From contig JAIXPR010000332.1 in NCBI GenBank assembly GCA_027486155.1, positions 1 to 5,487 of the forward strand: a stretch of 5,487 nt of DNA. Direction: 5' to 3'. Source of the stretch: Pseudomonadota bacterium (GTDB lineage: Bacteria > Bdellovibrionota_C > UBA2361 > OMII01). This document shows, one piece after another, positions 1 to 5,487 of the stretch. Numbering within the stretch: position 1 is the stretch's first letter; every line of letters begins with the position of its first letter. A model generated the notes under the pieces. That model was not told where the DNA came from, did not search any database, and saw only the letters and a program-made list of their open reading frames with translations. The position numbers and the translations under genes are program-made.

Positions 1-270
1 ACAATGGACACTCCGAGCGCGATCGCTGACGATAACGCCTACGTGAGACGAGAACCGTCCACGGCTATCGGTTTACGTTATACGGCAAACGTAGTCGTCA
101 ACGCCAGCGAAGATGTGGAGGTAAACGTCTCGGCACAATGGACACTCCGAGCGCGATCGCTGACGATAACGCCTACGTGAGACGTGAGACGGGAACCGGC
201 CACGGCTAGCGGTTACGTTATACGGTAACCGTAGTCGTCAACGTAAGCGACGATCGGGAACGCCGGCACA
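1..270. repeat. Tandem repeat, two copies of a ~134-bp non-coding unit
   Basis: Copy 1 occupies 1-134 and copy 2 about 135-270. The first 50 bases of each copy (1-50 and 135-184) are identical. After that, copy 2 has a 7-base insertion (a local duplication of TGAGACG) and scattered substitutions, but remains clearly alignable through the shared segment GTAGTCGTCAACG (91-103 and 231-243). The 7 bases CGGCACA that span the copy 1/copy 2 junction recur at 264-270, where the similarity ends. The array may continue to the left of the window. No convincing reading frame covers it. It lies just downstream of the minus-strand sugar transferase, so it could be part of that transcript's 3' region or an unrelated intergenic array. 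The unit is too long and too few in number for a CRISPR. Confidence 0.9.
210..231 (-). other. Small stem-loop inside the tandem repeat (equivalent at 71-90)
   Basis: In copy 2, CGGTTAC (210-216) pairs with GTAACCG (225-231) around an 8-base loop. In copy 1 the equivalent arms are GTTTAC (71-76) and GCAAAC (85-90). Both arms have changed between copies and the pairing mostly survives; the one imperfect pair would be a G-U wobble if the minus strand is transcribed. No T-run follows, so this is not a typical intrinsic terminator. Two copies are too few to prove selection for structure. Confidence 0.45.
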
Positions 271-289
271 CCACACGCTCTACCACGAG

Positions 290-982
290 CTACCTCGCGC
301 CGGAACCACTCATAACAACACCGATCGTTTTTAGGGCGATCCACATATCCAGCGCCATGCTTTTCTTCTTGATGTACAGGACATCGAGCGCGAGCTTCTG
401 CCGATATCCATCAGTGTATTCAGGATATCCCTGAATCACCTGAGCGAGACCGGTGAGTCCGGCCTTCACACCAAGCCTTCGTCGAAATCCTTTAATCTTT
501 TTCTCAAAGTTCTTCGCCAACTCAGGTCGTTCCGGGCGTGGGCCAATCAAGCTCATATCGCCCCGCAGCACATTCCAAAGCTGAGGAAGTTCATCGAGGC
601 GGGTTTTGCGAAGAAATTTCCCCACTCCTGTTACTCGAGCGTCGTGAAGCTGGGCGACGACCGCGCCTGTCTCTCGCTCAGCGTCCTGCCGCATCGTGCG
701 AAATTTGCAGAGCATGAACTCCCTTCCACCCACCGTCAGTCGTTTTTGCTTATACATGATGGGACCGGCGGAGGTGCTGCGGATTACCACCGCGACGCCG
801 AGCATAACCGGCGCCAATGCGACCCCAAGTCCGAGAGCTCCGATGATATCAAAGGTTCGCTTGATATAATCGTACCCGGTAACCGGAGAACCCCAGGTCT
901 TAGAACACGTTGGCTCGGAATCAATTTCTCGCGGAACATACGCCCGACTTTCTCTTGGGTAGAGACGCACCACTGGCTTCAT
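290..982 (-). CDS. Polyprenyl-phosphate sugar-phosphate transferase (PglC/WcaJ-type initiating phosphoglycosyltransferase)
   Basis: The predicted protein has 230 residues and belongs to the bacterial sugar transferase family (monotopic phosphoglycosyltransferases). These enzymes transfer a sugar-1-phosphate from a UDP-sugar to undecaprenyl phosphate at the inner face of the cytoplasmic membrane, the first step of a lipid-linked glycan. Visible hallmarks are one hydrophobic segment at about 43-67 with a central proline (LAPVM, 56-60), as in the re-entrant membrane helix; KFRTM at 93-97; the catalytic Asp-Glu pair D130-E131 in RLDELPQLWNVLRGD; IGPRPERPE at 146-154; and a C-terminal LDVLYI...LDMWIALKT block. 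It is the short PglC-like form without the extra N-terminal membrane helices of full-length WcaJ/WbaP. About 36 residues precede the membrane segment, longer than in compact PglC proteins. The ATG at 982 is preferred over the GTG at 1000 because a strong ribosome site precedes only the ATG. The sugar donor cannot be told from sequence. Confidence 0.93.
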   Translation of the reverse strand: MKPVVRLYPRESRAYVPREIDSEPTCSKTWGSPVTGYDYIKRTFDIIGALGLGVALAPVMLGVAVVIRSTSAGPIMYKQKRLTVGGREFMLCKFRTMRQDAERETGAVVAQLHDARVTGVGKFLRKTRLDELPQLWNVLRGDMSLIGPRPERPELAKNFEKKIKGFRRRLGVKAGLTGLAQVIQGYPEYTDGYRQKLALDVLYIKKKSMALDMWIALKTIGVVMSGSGAR

Positions 983-985
983 AGC

Positions 986-992
986 TCTCCTC
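986..992 (-). promoter_or_regulatory. Ribosome binding site that decides the sugar transferase start
   Basis: Read on the minus strand this is GAGGAGA, followed by GCT and then ATG at 982. The AGGAG core sits about 4 bases from the ATG, slightly tight but a strong Shine-Dalgarno match. It lies inside the longer frame that would begin at the GTG at 1000, which has no such site upstream. This supports a 230-residue rather than a 236-residue product. Confidence 0.65.
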
Positions 993-1151
993 GTTAGCAC
1001 ACATGAGTAGTTTGACCGCCAGCATCTTCACCCTACCAGCTCACACCGTGTCGCGACGTTTCAAATGACGTAAAGCGACCTAGTAATGGTCACATGTCCG
1101 AACGCTGCGATGATGTATAGGACATCCTTACTTTTTTTTTCGAGAGAACCT

Positions 1152-2312
1152 ATGCGTGTAGTCATTCTGTATAACACCTCGTGGTATGTGTACCTGTTGC
1201 GCCGAAACCTAATCTCGACACTTCAGGATGCGGGTTGCGAGGTGATCGTGGTCGCGCCGCGCGATAAGTACACGGAGCGTTTGATCGATCTCGGAGTACG
1301 GCACGTTTCAATTCCACTTGAACCCGGCAGCGCTAATCCCTTCACCGAACTTCGCACCTTCCGGGCGGTAGCAAGGACACTCAAGCTGTTGCGACCCCAT
1401 GCCGTACTCTCCTACACCATCAAGTGCAACCTGTACGCCGGACTCTGCAAACGATTTACGCGGTTCGTTCAAATAGCGAATATCTCAGGTTTAGGAATCG
1501 CGTTTGACCGACCCGGACTGATGCGCGCCATGGCCACATCTCTCTACAAACTGGCGCTCAAGCCAACGGATCATATCTTCTTTCAGAACCATGATGACCT
1601 TACGAGCTGCGTACAGGCCAACTTGGTGGACCGGGAACGCTCTCGAGTAATCCCCGGATCGGGGGTCGATCTCTCCGCGTTCATCCCCATCCCTCACAGT
1701 GCACGCCGACCTCGCACGTTCCTCATGTTCGGGCGCCTTCTTCCCCAGAAGGGATTCGATCTCTATCTTAGTGTCGCGCGGCGTCTCCAGGCGGAGTTCG
1801 GCGAGGGGGTCGCGTGTTGGATTCTCGGCGCTCCTGACCAAGCGCGTGCGGAATCGATTGCGCTCTACGAACGGATTCAACAAGCTCACGCCCGAGGAGA
1901 GATTTGCTATCTCCAGAGCGCCGATGACGTGCGCCCCTTCCTAAATGGATGCGACGTAGCGGTACTTCCCTCCACCTATAATGAGGGGGTCCCACGCTCA
2001 CTGCTTGAGGCGATGGCGTGTGGAAAAGCGATAATTACCACCGATTGGAAGGGTTGCCGGGAGACCGTTCAAGATGGTAGCAACGGTCGTCTCATCCCTC
2101 CTCGCGACGAGGAGTCTCTCTATAAATCGATGCGCTACATGGTGACATGCTCGGAATCTGAGCTCGCTTCGTTCGGTTACGAGAGTCGCAAACGCTCCGA
2201 GGATCTTTTCGACGAGAGGATCGTGCTTAAGGCGTATCTTAACGCGCTCTCACTTCCGCTCCCACAAACGAGCGCCCCTTGCGACATGCAGCCTACCGGG
2301 ACTCACGCCTAA
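1152..2312 (+). CDS. GT4-family glycosyltransferase (PglA/CapM-like)
   Basis: The protein has 386 residues and a GT-B fold. It should transfer a sugar from a nucleotide donor onto a lipid-linked acceptor at the cytoplasmic membrane surface. The N-terminal domain opens with the beta strand RVVILYNTS (2-10) and has the YTIKCNLYAGL block (88-98) and NISGLG (110-115), typical of the subgroup that includes PglA and related capsule or O-antigen transferases. The C-terminal domain has GSGVD (169-173), FGRLLPQKGF (193-202) with the likely phosphate-contacting R195 and K200, and the EX7E motif E278-E286 in EGVPRSLLE, which binds the donor. An in-frame ATG at 1086 would add 22 residues, but the family fold begins almost at once after the ATG at 1152, and GAGAGA lies a few bases before that ATG, so 1152 is preferred. 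The TAA stop is part of the target duplication of a downstream mobile element. Exact donor and linkage are unknown. Confidence 0.92.
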   Translation: MRVVILYNTSWYVYLLRRNLISTLQDAGCEVIVVAPRDKYTERLIDLGVRHVSIPLEPGSANPFTELRTFRAVARTLKLLRPHAVLSYTIKCNLYAGLCKRFTRFVQIANISGLGIAFDRPGLMRAMATSLYKLALKPTDHIFFQNHDDLTSCVQANLVDRERSRVIPGSGVDLSAFIPIPHSARRPRTFLMFGRLLPQKGFDLYLSVARRLQAEFGEGVACWILGAPDQARAESIALYERIQQAHARGEICYLQSADDVRPFLNGCDVAVLPSTYNEGVPRSLLEAMACGKAIITTDWKGCRETVQDGSNGRLIPPRDEESLYKSMRYMVTCSESELASFGYESRKRSEDLFDERIVLKAYLNALSLPLPQTSAPCDMQPTGTHA

Positions 2313-2492
2313 CAGGGTGGTGAAAAATGATTTACTGCTGCGCATTTCGATAGTTTGACTGCAACTTCGTTGGAGACGTCAAAAACATCCTCAACGTATC
2401 TCAGAGGATACGTCTGCGGCTTTTTTCTCCGCCTCGTTTCGTCTAAACTCTCAACATGCTCGCGACAGAACCATTTTTCACCACCCTGCTAA
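2309..2492. repeat. 4-bp target site duplication CTAA flanking the MITE-like element
   Basis: CTAA occurs at 2309-2312 and again at 2489-2492, directly abutting the two outer ends of the 17-bp terminal inverted repeats. The left copy includes the TAA stop codon of the GT4 gene. A 4-bp duplication of YTAR type is characteristic of the IS5 group of the IS5 family, and CTAG-like targets are also seen with some other elements, so the family assignment is tentative. Confidence 0.8.
2313..2488. mobile_element. MITE-like non-autonomous element, 176 bp
   Basis: The ends are perfect 17-bp terminal inverted repeats: CAGGGTGGTGAAAAATG at 2313-2329 and its exact reverse complement at 2472-2488. A subterminal pair, AGTTTGAC (2352-2359) against GTCTAAACT (2441-2449), begins 39 bases from each end, so the symmetry extends inward. 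Near the centre is a hairpin, ACGTATC (2394-2400) with GATACGT (2407-2413). There is no open reading frame that could be a transposase, so movement would depend on an enzyme encoded elsewhere. CTAA duplications flank it. A T6 run at 2421-2426 lies 7 bases after the central hairpin and might give weak termination of plus-strand transcripts, but the spacing is long for that. The parental insertion sequence is probably of an IS5-like, DDE-transposase type; this is inference from the duplication length and sequence. Confidence 0.85.
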
Positions 2493-2505
2493 ATCCGTTG
2501 GTCAG

Positions 2506-2557
2506 CTACCGAGACAGGCTGCGCCTCAGCGAACCTCGATCGGTAGGCTAGCTTTTT
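2506..2557 (+). terminator. Candidate intrinsic terminator of the GT4 gene
   Basis: CTACCGA (2506-2512) pairs with TCGGTAG (2540-2546), enclosing an inner stem GCTG (2518-2521)/CAGC (2527-2530). A run of five T follows at 2553-2557 after a 6-base gap. The stem has a sizeable interior loop and the T-run is short, so this is a moderate candidate. If the MITE and one CTAA copy are removed, the hairpin starts 13 bases after the GT4 stop codon, the usual place for a terminator. Confidence 0.45.
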
Positions 2558-2565
2558 GATTACTG

Positions 2566-2712
2566 AACGCGGAGGCGCGGAATACGCGGAGGGCGCCGGC
2601 CATTCGTATCCCTTAACGACTCGCATAATTCCACGGTGGTGACCGGAATAATCTGGTCGGTCCGTCAATCAATCCCAATCTGTATTCTCCGCGTATTCCG
2701 CGCCTCCGCGTT
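2566..2712. repeat. Pair of perfect 26-bp inverted repeats with a 95-bp spacer
   Basis: The left arm is 2566-2591 and the right arm 2687-2712; each is the exact reverse complement of the other over 26 bases. Within the left arm the hexamer CGCGGA recurs three times (2568, 2576, 2585), giving a G-rich strand with 8-9 base periodicity. The spacer 2592-2686 has no coding potential, but holds a short stem ATTCC/GGAAT around 2626-2648. No target duplication is visible outside the arms and no T-run follows, so neither a typical insertion sequence nor an intrinsic terminator is indicated. It lies between the convergent GT4 and flippase genes, a usual position for REP-like or other dispersed palindromic repeats. 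Confidence 0.85.
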
Positions 2713-2814
2713 ACCTAACCCAGATATTCGAACACCGAGGGACGTAGTCATTTGCCGCCCGAACCATGGTTCCTATGGCGTGAACAACATAAGCGTCGAC
2801 GGGACATGCAATCC
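2713..2814. other. Remaining intergenic sequence with no recognised feature
   Basis: This is the last part of the 502-bp gene-free stretch, directly downstream of the minus-strand flippase stop. I find no hairpin with a T-run in the minus-strand direction and no RNA gene. Reading frames that cross it are antisense to the flippase and lack recognisable protein features. Confidence 0.5.
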
Positions 2815-4302
2815 TTACGCCGCCGACCGTCGCTGTCGAAGCATTCCAATCAGAAACCCGCCCACACATGACCGCGAGGCCAAGGGGCCACTCGCCAACC
2901 ACGATATACCGCCGATGACGAACGAACCAATAACCGCGACGCTCAAGGTTTCCCACGGGGCGAGTCCCCACGCTCGCAGTACGGGGACTATCCAGGCGAG
3001 CCCGCCACCTATCCAGACAGCGACCCATACCCCCGGCATGTGGCATCGAATAAGATCAGCGGTAGAAACCTCCGCCAGTTTTCCCGCCAATCGGGTCATC
3101 AGCACATAGTTGACGATAACGCCTCCAACGACGGCGTACCCTACCCCTAACAAACCGTCAAACCACGCTCCAGCTAGAGATCCGATAACGATCACAGAGG
3201 TGTAAACAGCCTGTCGGCCGGCGTACGCGTAGACATCACCCTTCGACCGAACAAGGACATCACTACACTTATATGCTGCACGGAAAAACACCCCGCACGA
3301 GAGCACCCTCAACACGGGTATAATTGGTCTCCAGACCTCTCCAAAAAGTACGAGAACTATCTCTTCGGAGAGAAAATACATCCCCACACTCACCGGAAGA
3401 GCCACAAGGGCGGATACCTCAAGGGTCGTAAGGAGCCCCCGTCTAAGCGTGGGAATATCATCCTGCTTCTGGGAAAGCGCTGGAAAGAGAACCCGCTCGA
3501 ACGCCTGCCCCACATACATGGCGGGAAGCGTCATCGCTTGGTAGGCGCGTGTGTACATACCAAGGGCCTCCGCTCCTAAGAGCCGCCCAACAACGAAATT
3601 ATCCCCTTGAAGGGATAGAAAGTTGAGAACCTTACCCAAGCTAAATCCGATTCCAATAGTGAGAAGCCGTTTCGCTCGAGCGTGAGAGTAGCGCCCCTTG
3701 AGTGACAACGGCCGGCCGAGTAGCAGAAGAGCCGCTTTACTGCCGCGCATCGCGAGGTTTCCTCCAACGAGAGCCCATACCCCCAGTCCGGCCATGCCGA
3801 GTGCGACACCAACGAGCACCAGGCCGAACACGAAGGACACGGTCTCCGCTTTCACGATCTCTCGGAACCGAAGTTCGCGCTGCAACATCCCGTCGGAAAC
3901 AACTCCGAGGGAGTCCATCACAAAGCCGATCGAGAGAACCATGATGATCGCTCCTAACTCTGGTTCCTGAAACATGAGAGACGCGATGGGAGCGATAGCG
4001 CATAGGGCGGTAGCGATGCACACTCCAGAAAGAAGAGAGAGAATAAAGGCGGTCTTGAGATCACCCTCATCCACCTCAGCGCGCTGAACGAAAGCCGCGC
4101 CTACTCCAACCTGACCAAGACGCTCGGCAAAGCTTGTGAAGATAAAGGCGATAGCGACCAATCCGAAATCACGCGGCGCCACCAACCGAGCCATTACCGC
4201 AAGAACCGCCACGCGCAGACCTACCTGCGCGAAGATGCCGAGGCCGACCCACCGAACACCAGTGATGACAGAGGAAAAGAGGGAACGATCAGGAGACTTC
4301 AT
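2815..4302 (-). CDS. Wzx/WzxC-like polysaccharide flippase (MOP superfamily)
   Basis: The 495-residue, highly hydrophobic protein has the length and pattern of polysaccharide biosynthesis transporters, which move undecaprenyl-diphosphate-linked oligosaccharides from the cytoplasmic to the periplasmic side of the inner membrane. Family signatures include ARLVAPRDFGLVAIA (38-52) after the first membrane helix, the loop QRELRFREI (141-149), and QGDNFVVGRLLGAEALGMY (232-250) followed by TRAYQ, the strong mid-protein signature of the WzxC/TuaB-type branch. I estimate 12 to 14 membrane helices, for example at about 12-36, 45-60, 84-110, 115-135, 154-182, 295-315, 366-380, 385-405, 423-441 and 453-472. 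The C-terminus is a short basic tail (RQRR). The ATG at 4302 is preceded on the minus strand by AGGG about 10 bases away, a weak ribosome site. It converges with the GT4 gene and diverges from the Wzy_C gene. Substrate specificity is not readable from sequence. Confidence 0.92.
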   Translation of the reverse strand: MKSPDRSLFSSVITGVRWVGLGIFAQVGLRVAVLAVMARLVAPRDFGLVAIAFIFTSFAERLGQVGVGAAFVQRAEVDEGDLKTAFILSLLSGVCIATALCAIAPIASLMFQEPELGAIIMVLSIGFVMDSLGVVSDGMLQRELRFREIVKAETVSFVFGLVLVGVALGMAGLGVWALVGGNLAMRGSKAALLLLGRPLSLKGRYSHARAKRLLTIGIGFSLGKVLNFLSLQGDNFVVGRLLGAEALGMYTRAYQAMTLPAMYVGQAFERVLFPALSQKQDDIPTLRRGLLTTLEVSALVALPVSVGMYFLSEEIVLVLFGEVWRPIIPVLRVLSCGVFFRAAYKCSDVLVRSKGDVYAYAGRQAVYTSVIVIGSLAGAWFDGLLGVGYAVVGGVIVNYVLMTRLAGKLAEVSTADLIRCHMPGVWVAVWIGGGLAWIVPVLRAWGLAPWETLSVAVIGSFVIGGISWLASGPLASRSCVGGFLIGMLRQRRSAA

Positions 4303-4391
4303 GAGGCAGCTACCCTACCATACGAAACGCTGACCCATGCCTAGCGGCCATCATCACGTAGGCGAATAGCGCGCCCTACAATCTCCATCAT

Positions 4392-4404
4392 GGTGTAATT
4401 CACC
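4392..4404. promoter_or_regulatory. Small dyad between divergent genes, possible operator
   Basis: GGTGTAATTCACC is a 13-base near-perfect dyad with one mismatched pair, placed 90 bases upstream of the flippase start and 52 bases upstream of the Wzy_C gene start. Its position between divergent genes fits a shared regulator site, but a dyad this short can arise by chance and no regulator gene is in the window. Confidence 0.15.
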
Positions 4405-4419
4405 CAGCGCAATCGTTCA

Positions 4420-4448
4420 TTGATCGCCACCTTAACCGTTATTACGAT
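4420..4448 (+). promoter_or_regulatory. Weak sigma-70-like promoter candidate for the Wzy_C gene
   Basis: TTGATC (4420-4425) and TACGAT (4443-4448) are separated by 17 bases and match four of six bases each of the -35 and -10 consensus. Transcription would start at about 4455, almost at the ATG at 4456, which would make the message leaderless. That agrees with the absence of any Shine-Dalgarno sequence before this ATG. The hexamers are weak and chance matches are common. Confidence 0.25.
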
Positions 4449-4455
4449 TCAACCC

Positions 4456-5487
4456 ATGGGCGCTCTTCGAAACATCTCCTGCTTTCTCATCGGCCTCTAT
4501 AGCCTAGTCGTGCTCACTATCTTTTTGAGTATCGCTGATCAACCGCTCGGTCGGCTTGGCTATCTGCCGATTAATCCAACTTTGTTCGCCTTCGCGGTCA
4601 CGATGCCGTTCGTGGTGTTCGCGTTCATGCGGGATGTAGCCACGGGGACAACCACCCGGTTTTTAGCGCCCTTCGCGGCTAACGGCGTACCCTTCGCCGC
4701 ATTCTTCGTTGTGGCGGCGTGTTCGCTGCTCCTGAGCATACTTCCTGGGGCGTTTTGGAATGAGGGGGGAAAATGGATCTTTCTTATCTTCTACGGATTC
4801 TCTCTCTCTATCTTCGCTCTCTACATTCCTCAAGCGGCTTGGTTCCCGAAGCTCTTCCCGTACTGTGGGTTGAGCGCTCTCTTTTTATTGGCGTGGTCGA
4901 TCTACATAGACATCACCTATCCGGGGACCTTCGCCGCCTTGGGACAACGCCCAGCTGGATTTCCTGGAAACGCAAATTTCGCGGCGCTTGTCGCCGTTAT
5001 GATCTGCGCCGCGACGTTAGAGTATCGAAGCCAGCAAAGACAGTGGAGAAACGTGATGCTTCTGGTGGTGACCGGCACCATTGTGGTCACCACCATGTCA
5101 CGGAGTGGAGGTCTTAATTTTCTCTTTTTGGTCGGCATATTCTCTTTCGTACGCATGGCGGAGAGTGGTTGGCGCCCTCGAGAAATCCTCCGAGTGTTGA
5201 GCGTTACCGGGTTGCTGGGGAGCGTATGCGCGGGTGTGGCTATCGCCGCGATAATCACCGGAACGATCTCTGAACACTCTCGCCTCGGTCGCCTCATGAG
5301 TAACAAGCAGGTCGATGACGGCTCTACCGCGAGTCGACTGTTCGCGGTACGAGAGTCCTTGCGGCTTATCAACGACTCTCCCATCTTAGGACACGGAACG
5401 GGACATTCCCGAACGATGAGAGAGCTCCCCCACAACCTCTATCTTCAACAGTGGGTGAACAATGGGATAGCGGGCATTTTGGGGCTG
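4456..5487 (+). CDS. O-antigen ligase/polymerase family membrane protein (Wzy_C), 3' end beyond window
   Basis: The reading frame is open for 344 codons from ATG 4456 to the last base without a stop, so the gene is cut by the window end. Related proteins usually have 400 to 450 residues, so the C-terminal part is missing. It is strongly hydrophobic with about nine membrane segments visible (roughly 8-26, 42-58, 78-97, 106-124, 134-152, 172-189, 200-213, 220-232, 246-270). Wzy_C hallmarks are RPAGFPGNAN (165-174), SRSGG (215-219), and the periplasmic-loop pattern GSTASR (289-294), DSPILGHGTG (307-316) and HN at 326-327 followed by YLQQWVNNG. Such proteins either polymerise lipid-linked repeat units (Wzy), attach glycan to lipid A core (WaaL) or glycosylate proteins (PglL); sequence alone does not separate these, and a polymerase is the likeliest given the neighbouring flippase. 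No ribosome site precedes the ATG; an in-frame TTG at 4420 is possible but less likely. Confidence 0.88.
   Translation, partial: MGALRNISCFLIGLYSLVVLTIFLSIADQPLGRLGYLPINPTLFAFAVTMPFVVFAFMRDVATGTTTRFLAPFAANGVPFAAFFVVAACSLLLSILPGAFWNEGGKWIFLIFYGFSLSIFALYIPQAAWFPKLFPYCGLSALFLLAWSIYIDITYPGTFAALGQRPAGFPGNANFAALVAVMICAATLEYRSQQRQWRNVMLLVVTGTIVVTTMSRSGGLNFLFLVGIFSFVRMAESGWRPREILRVLSVTGLLGSVCAGVAIAAIITGTISEHSRLGRLMSNKQVDDGSTASRLFAVRESLRLINDSPILGHGTGHSRTMRELPHNLYLQQWVNNGIAGILGL

Noticed and set aside
19..26. GCGATCGC octamer, as in cyanobacterial HIP1
   Set aside because: It is seen only in the two copies of the tandem repeat (19-26 and 153-160) and not across the genes, so it is not evidence for a cyanobacterial host.
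1..270. CRISPR array
   Set aside because: There are only two units, each about 134 bp with similarity along nearly the whole length, not short repeats with unique spacers.
644..997. Plus-strand open frame of 117 codons
   Set aside because: It is antisense to the sugar transferase, whose family motifs are unmistakable, and its translation shows no protein-like pattern.
1012..1040. TTGACC as a -35 element for the GT4 gene
   Set aside because: No acceptable -10 hexamer lies 16 to 18 bases downstream.
2633..2642. GGTGGTGA resembling part of the MITE terminal repeat
   Set aside because: Only eight bases match and there is no partner repeat or target duplication, so it is probably chance.
2636..3109. 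Plus-strand open frame of 157 codons starting in the intergenic region
   Set aside because: Most of it is antisense to the flippase C-terminus; it has no ribosome site or recognisable domain, and its first part covers the right arm of the 26-bp inverted repeat.
4773..5117. Plus-strand open frame of 114 codons in another frame
   Set aside because: It overlaps the Wzy_C gene out of frame and has no hydrophobic or family pattern of its own.
4917..5435. Minus-strand open frame of 172 codons
   Set aside because: It is antisense to the Wzy_C coding region, where the plus-strand frame carries the conserved motifs; this frame is a shadow.

Overview
The window is part of a surface-polysaccharide (O-antigen, capsule or exopolysaccharide) assembly locus from a bacterium of moderately high GC content. 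The Wzx/Wzy-type gene content suggests a Gram-negative, but nothing here fixes the phylum. Four real genes are visible and they alternate strand (-, +, -, +).

Layout: (1) Bases 1-270 hold two tandem copies of a roughly 134-bp non-coding repeat; each copy carries a small stem-loop. (2) Bases 290-982, minus strand, encode a short PglC/WcaJ-type polyprenyl-phosphate phosphoglycosyltransferase, the enzyme that starts a lipid-linked glycan. (3) Bases 983-1151 are a divergent intergenic gap with no promoter I can defend. (4) Bases 1152-2312, plus strand, encode a GT4 glycosyltransferase resembling the PglA/CapM group, which often works next after such an initiator. (5) Bases 2313-2814 are a 502-bp gene-free stretch between two converging genes. 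It contains a 176-bp MITE-like element with perfect 17-bp terminal inverted repeats and a CTAA target duplication placed exactly at the GT4 stop codon. After it come a candidate terminator and a pair of perfect 26-bp inverted repeats. Bases 2713-2814 show nothing recognisable. (6) Bases 2815-4302, minus strand, encode a WzxC-like MOP-superfamily flippase. (7) Bases 4303-4455 are a divergent intergenic gap with a weak small dyad and a weak promoter candidate. (8) Bases 4456-5487, plus strand, encode an O-antigen ligase/polymerase-family (Wzy_C) membrane protein cut off by the window end.

Inferred joint role: the phosphoglycosyltransferase loads the first sugar-phosphate onto undecaprenyl phosphate, the GT4 enzyme adds a later sugar, the flippase moves the lipid-linked unit to the periplasmic side, and the Wzy_C protein polymerises it or transfers it to an acceptor. 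No sugar-nucleotide biosynthesis genes lie in the window, so the sugars cannot be named.

The genes look ordinary for such a locus. The more unusual material is non-coding: the stop-codon MITE, the 26-bp inverted pair, the tandem repeat, and the strand alternation, which suggests piecemeal assembly. I see no clear sign of a wholly new system.
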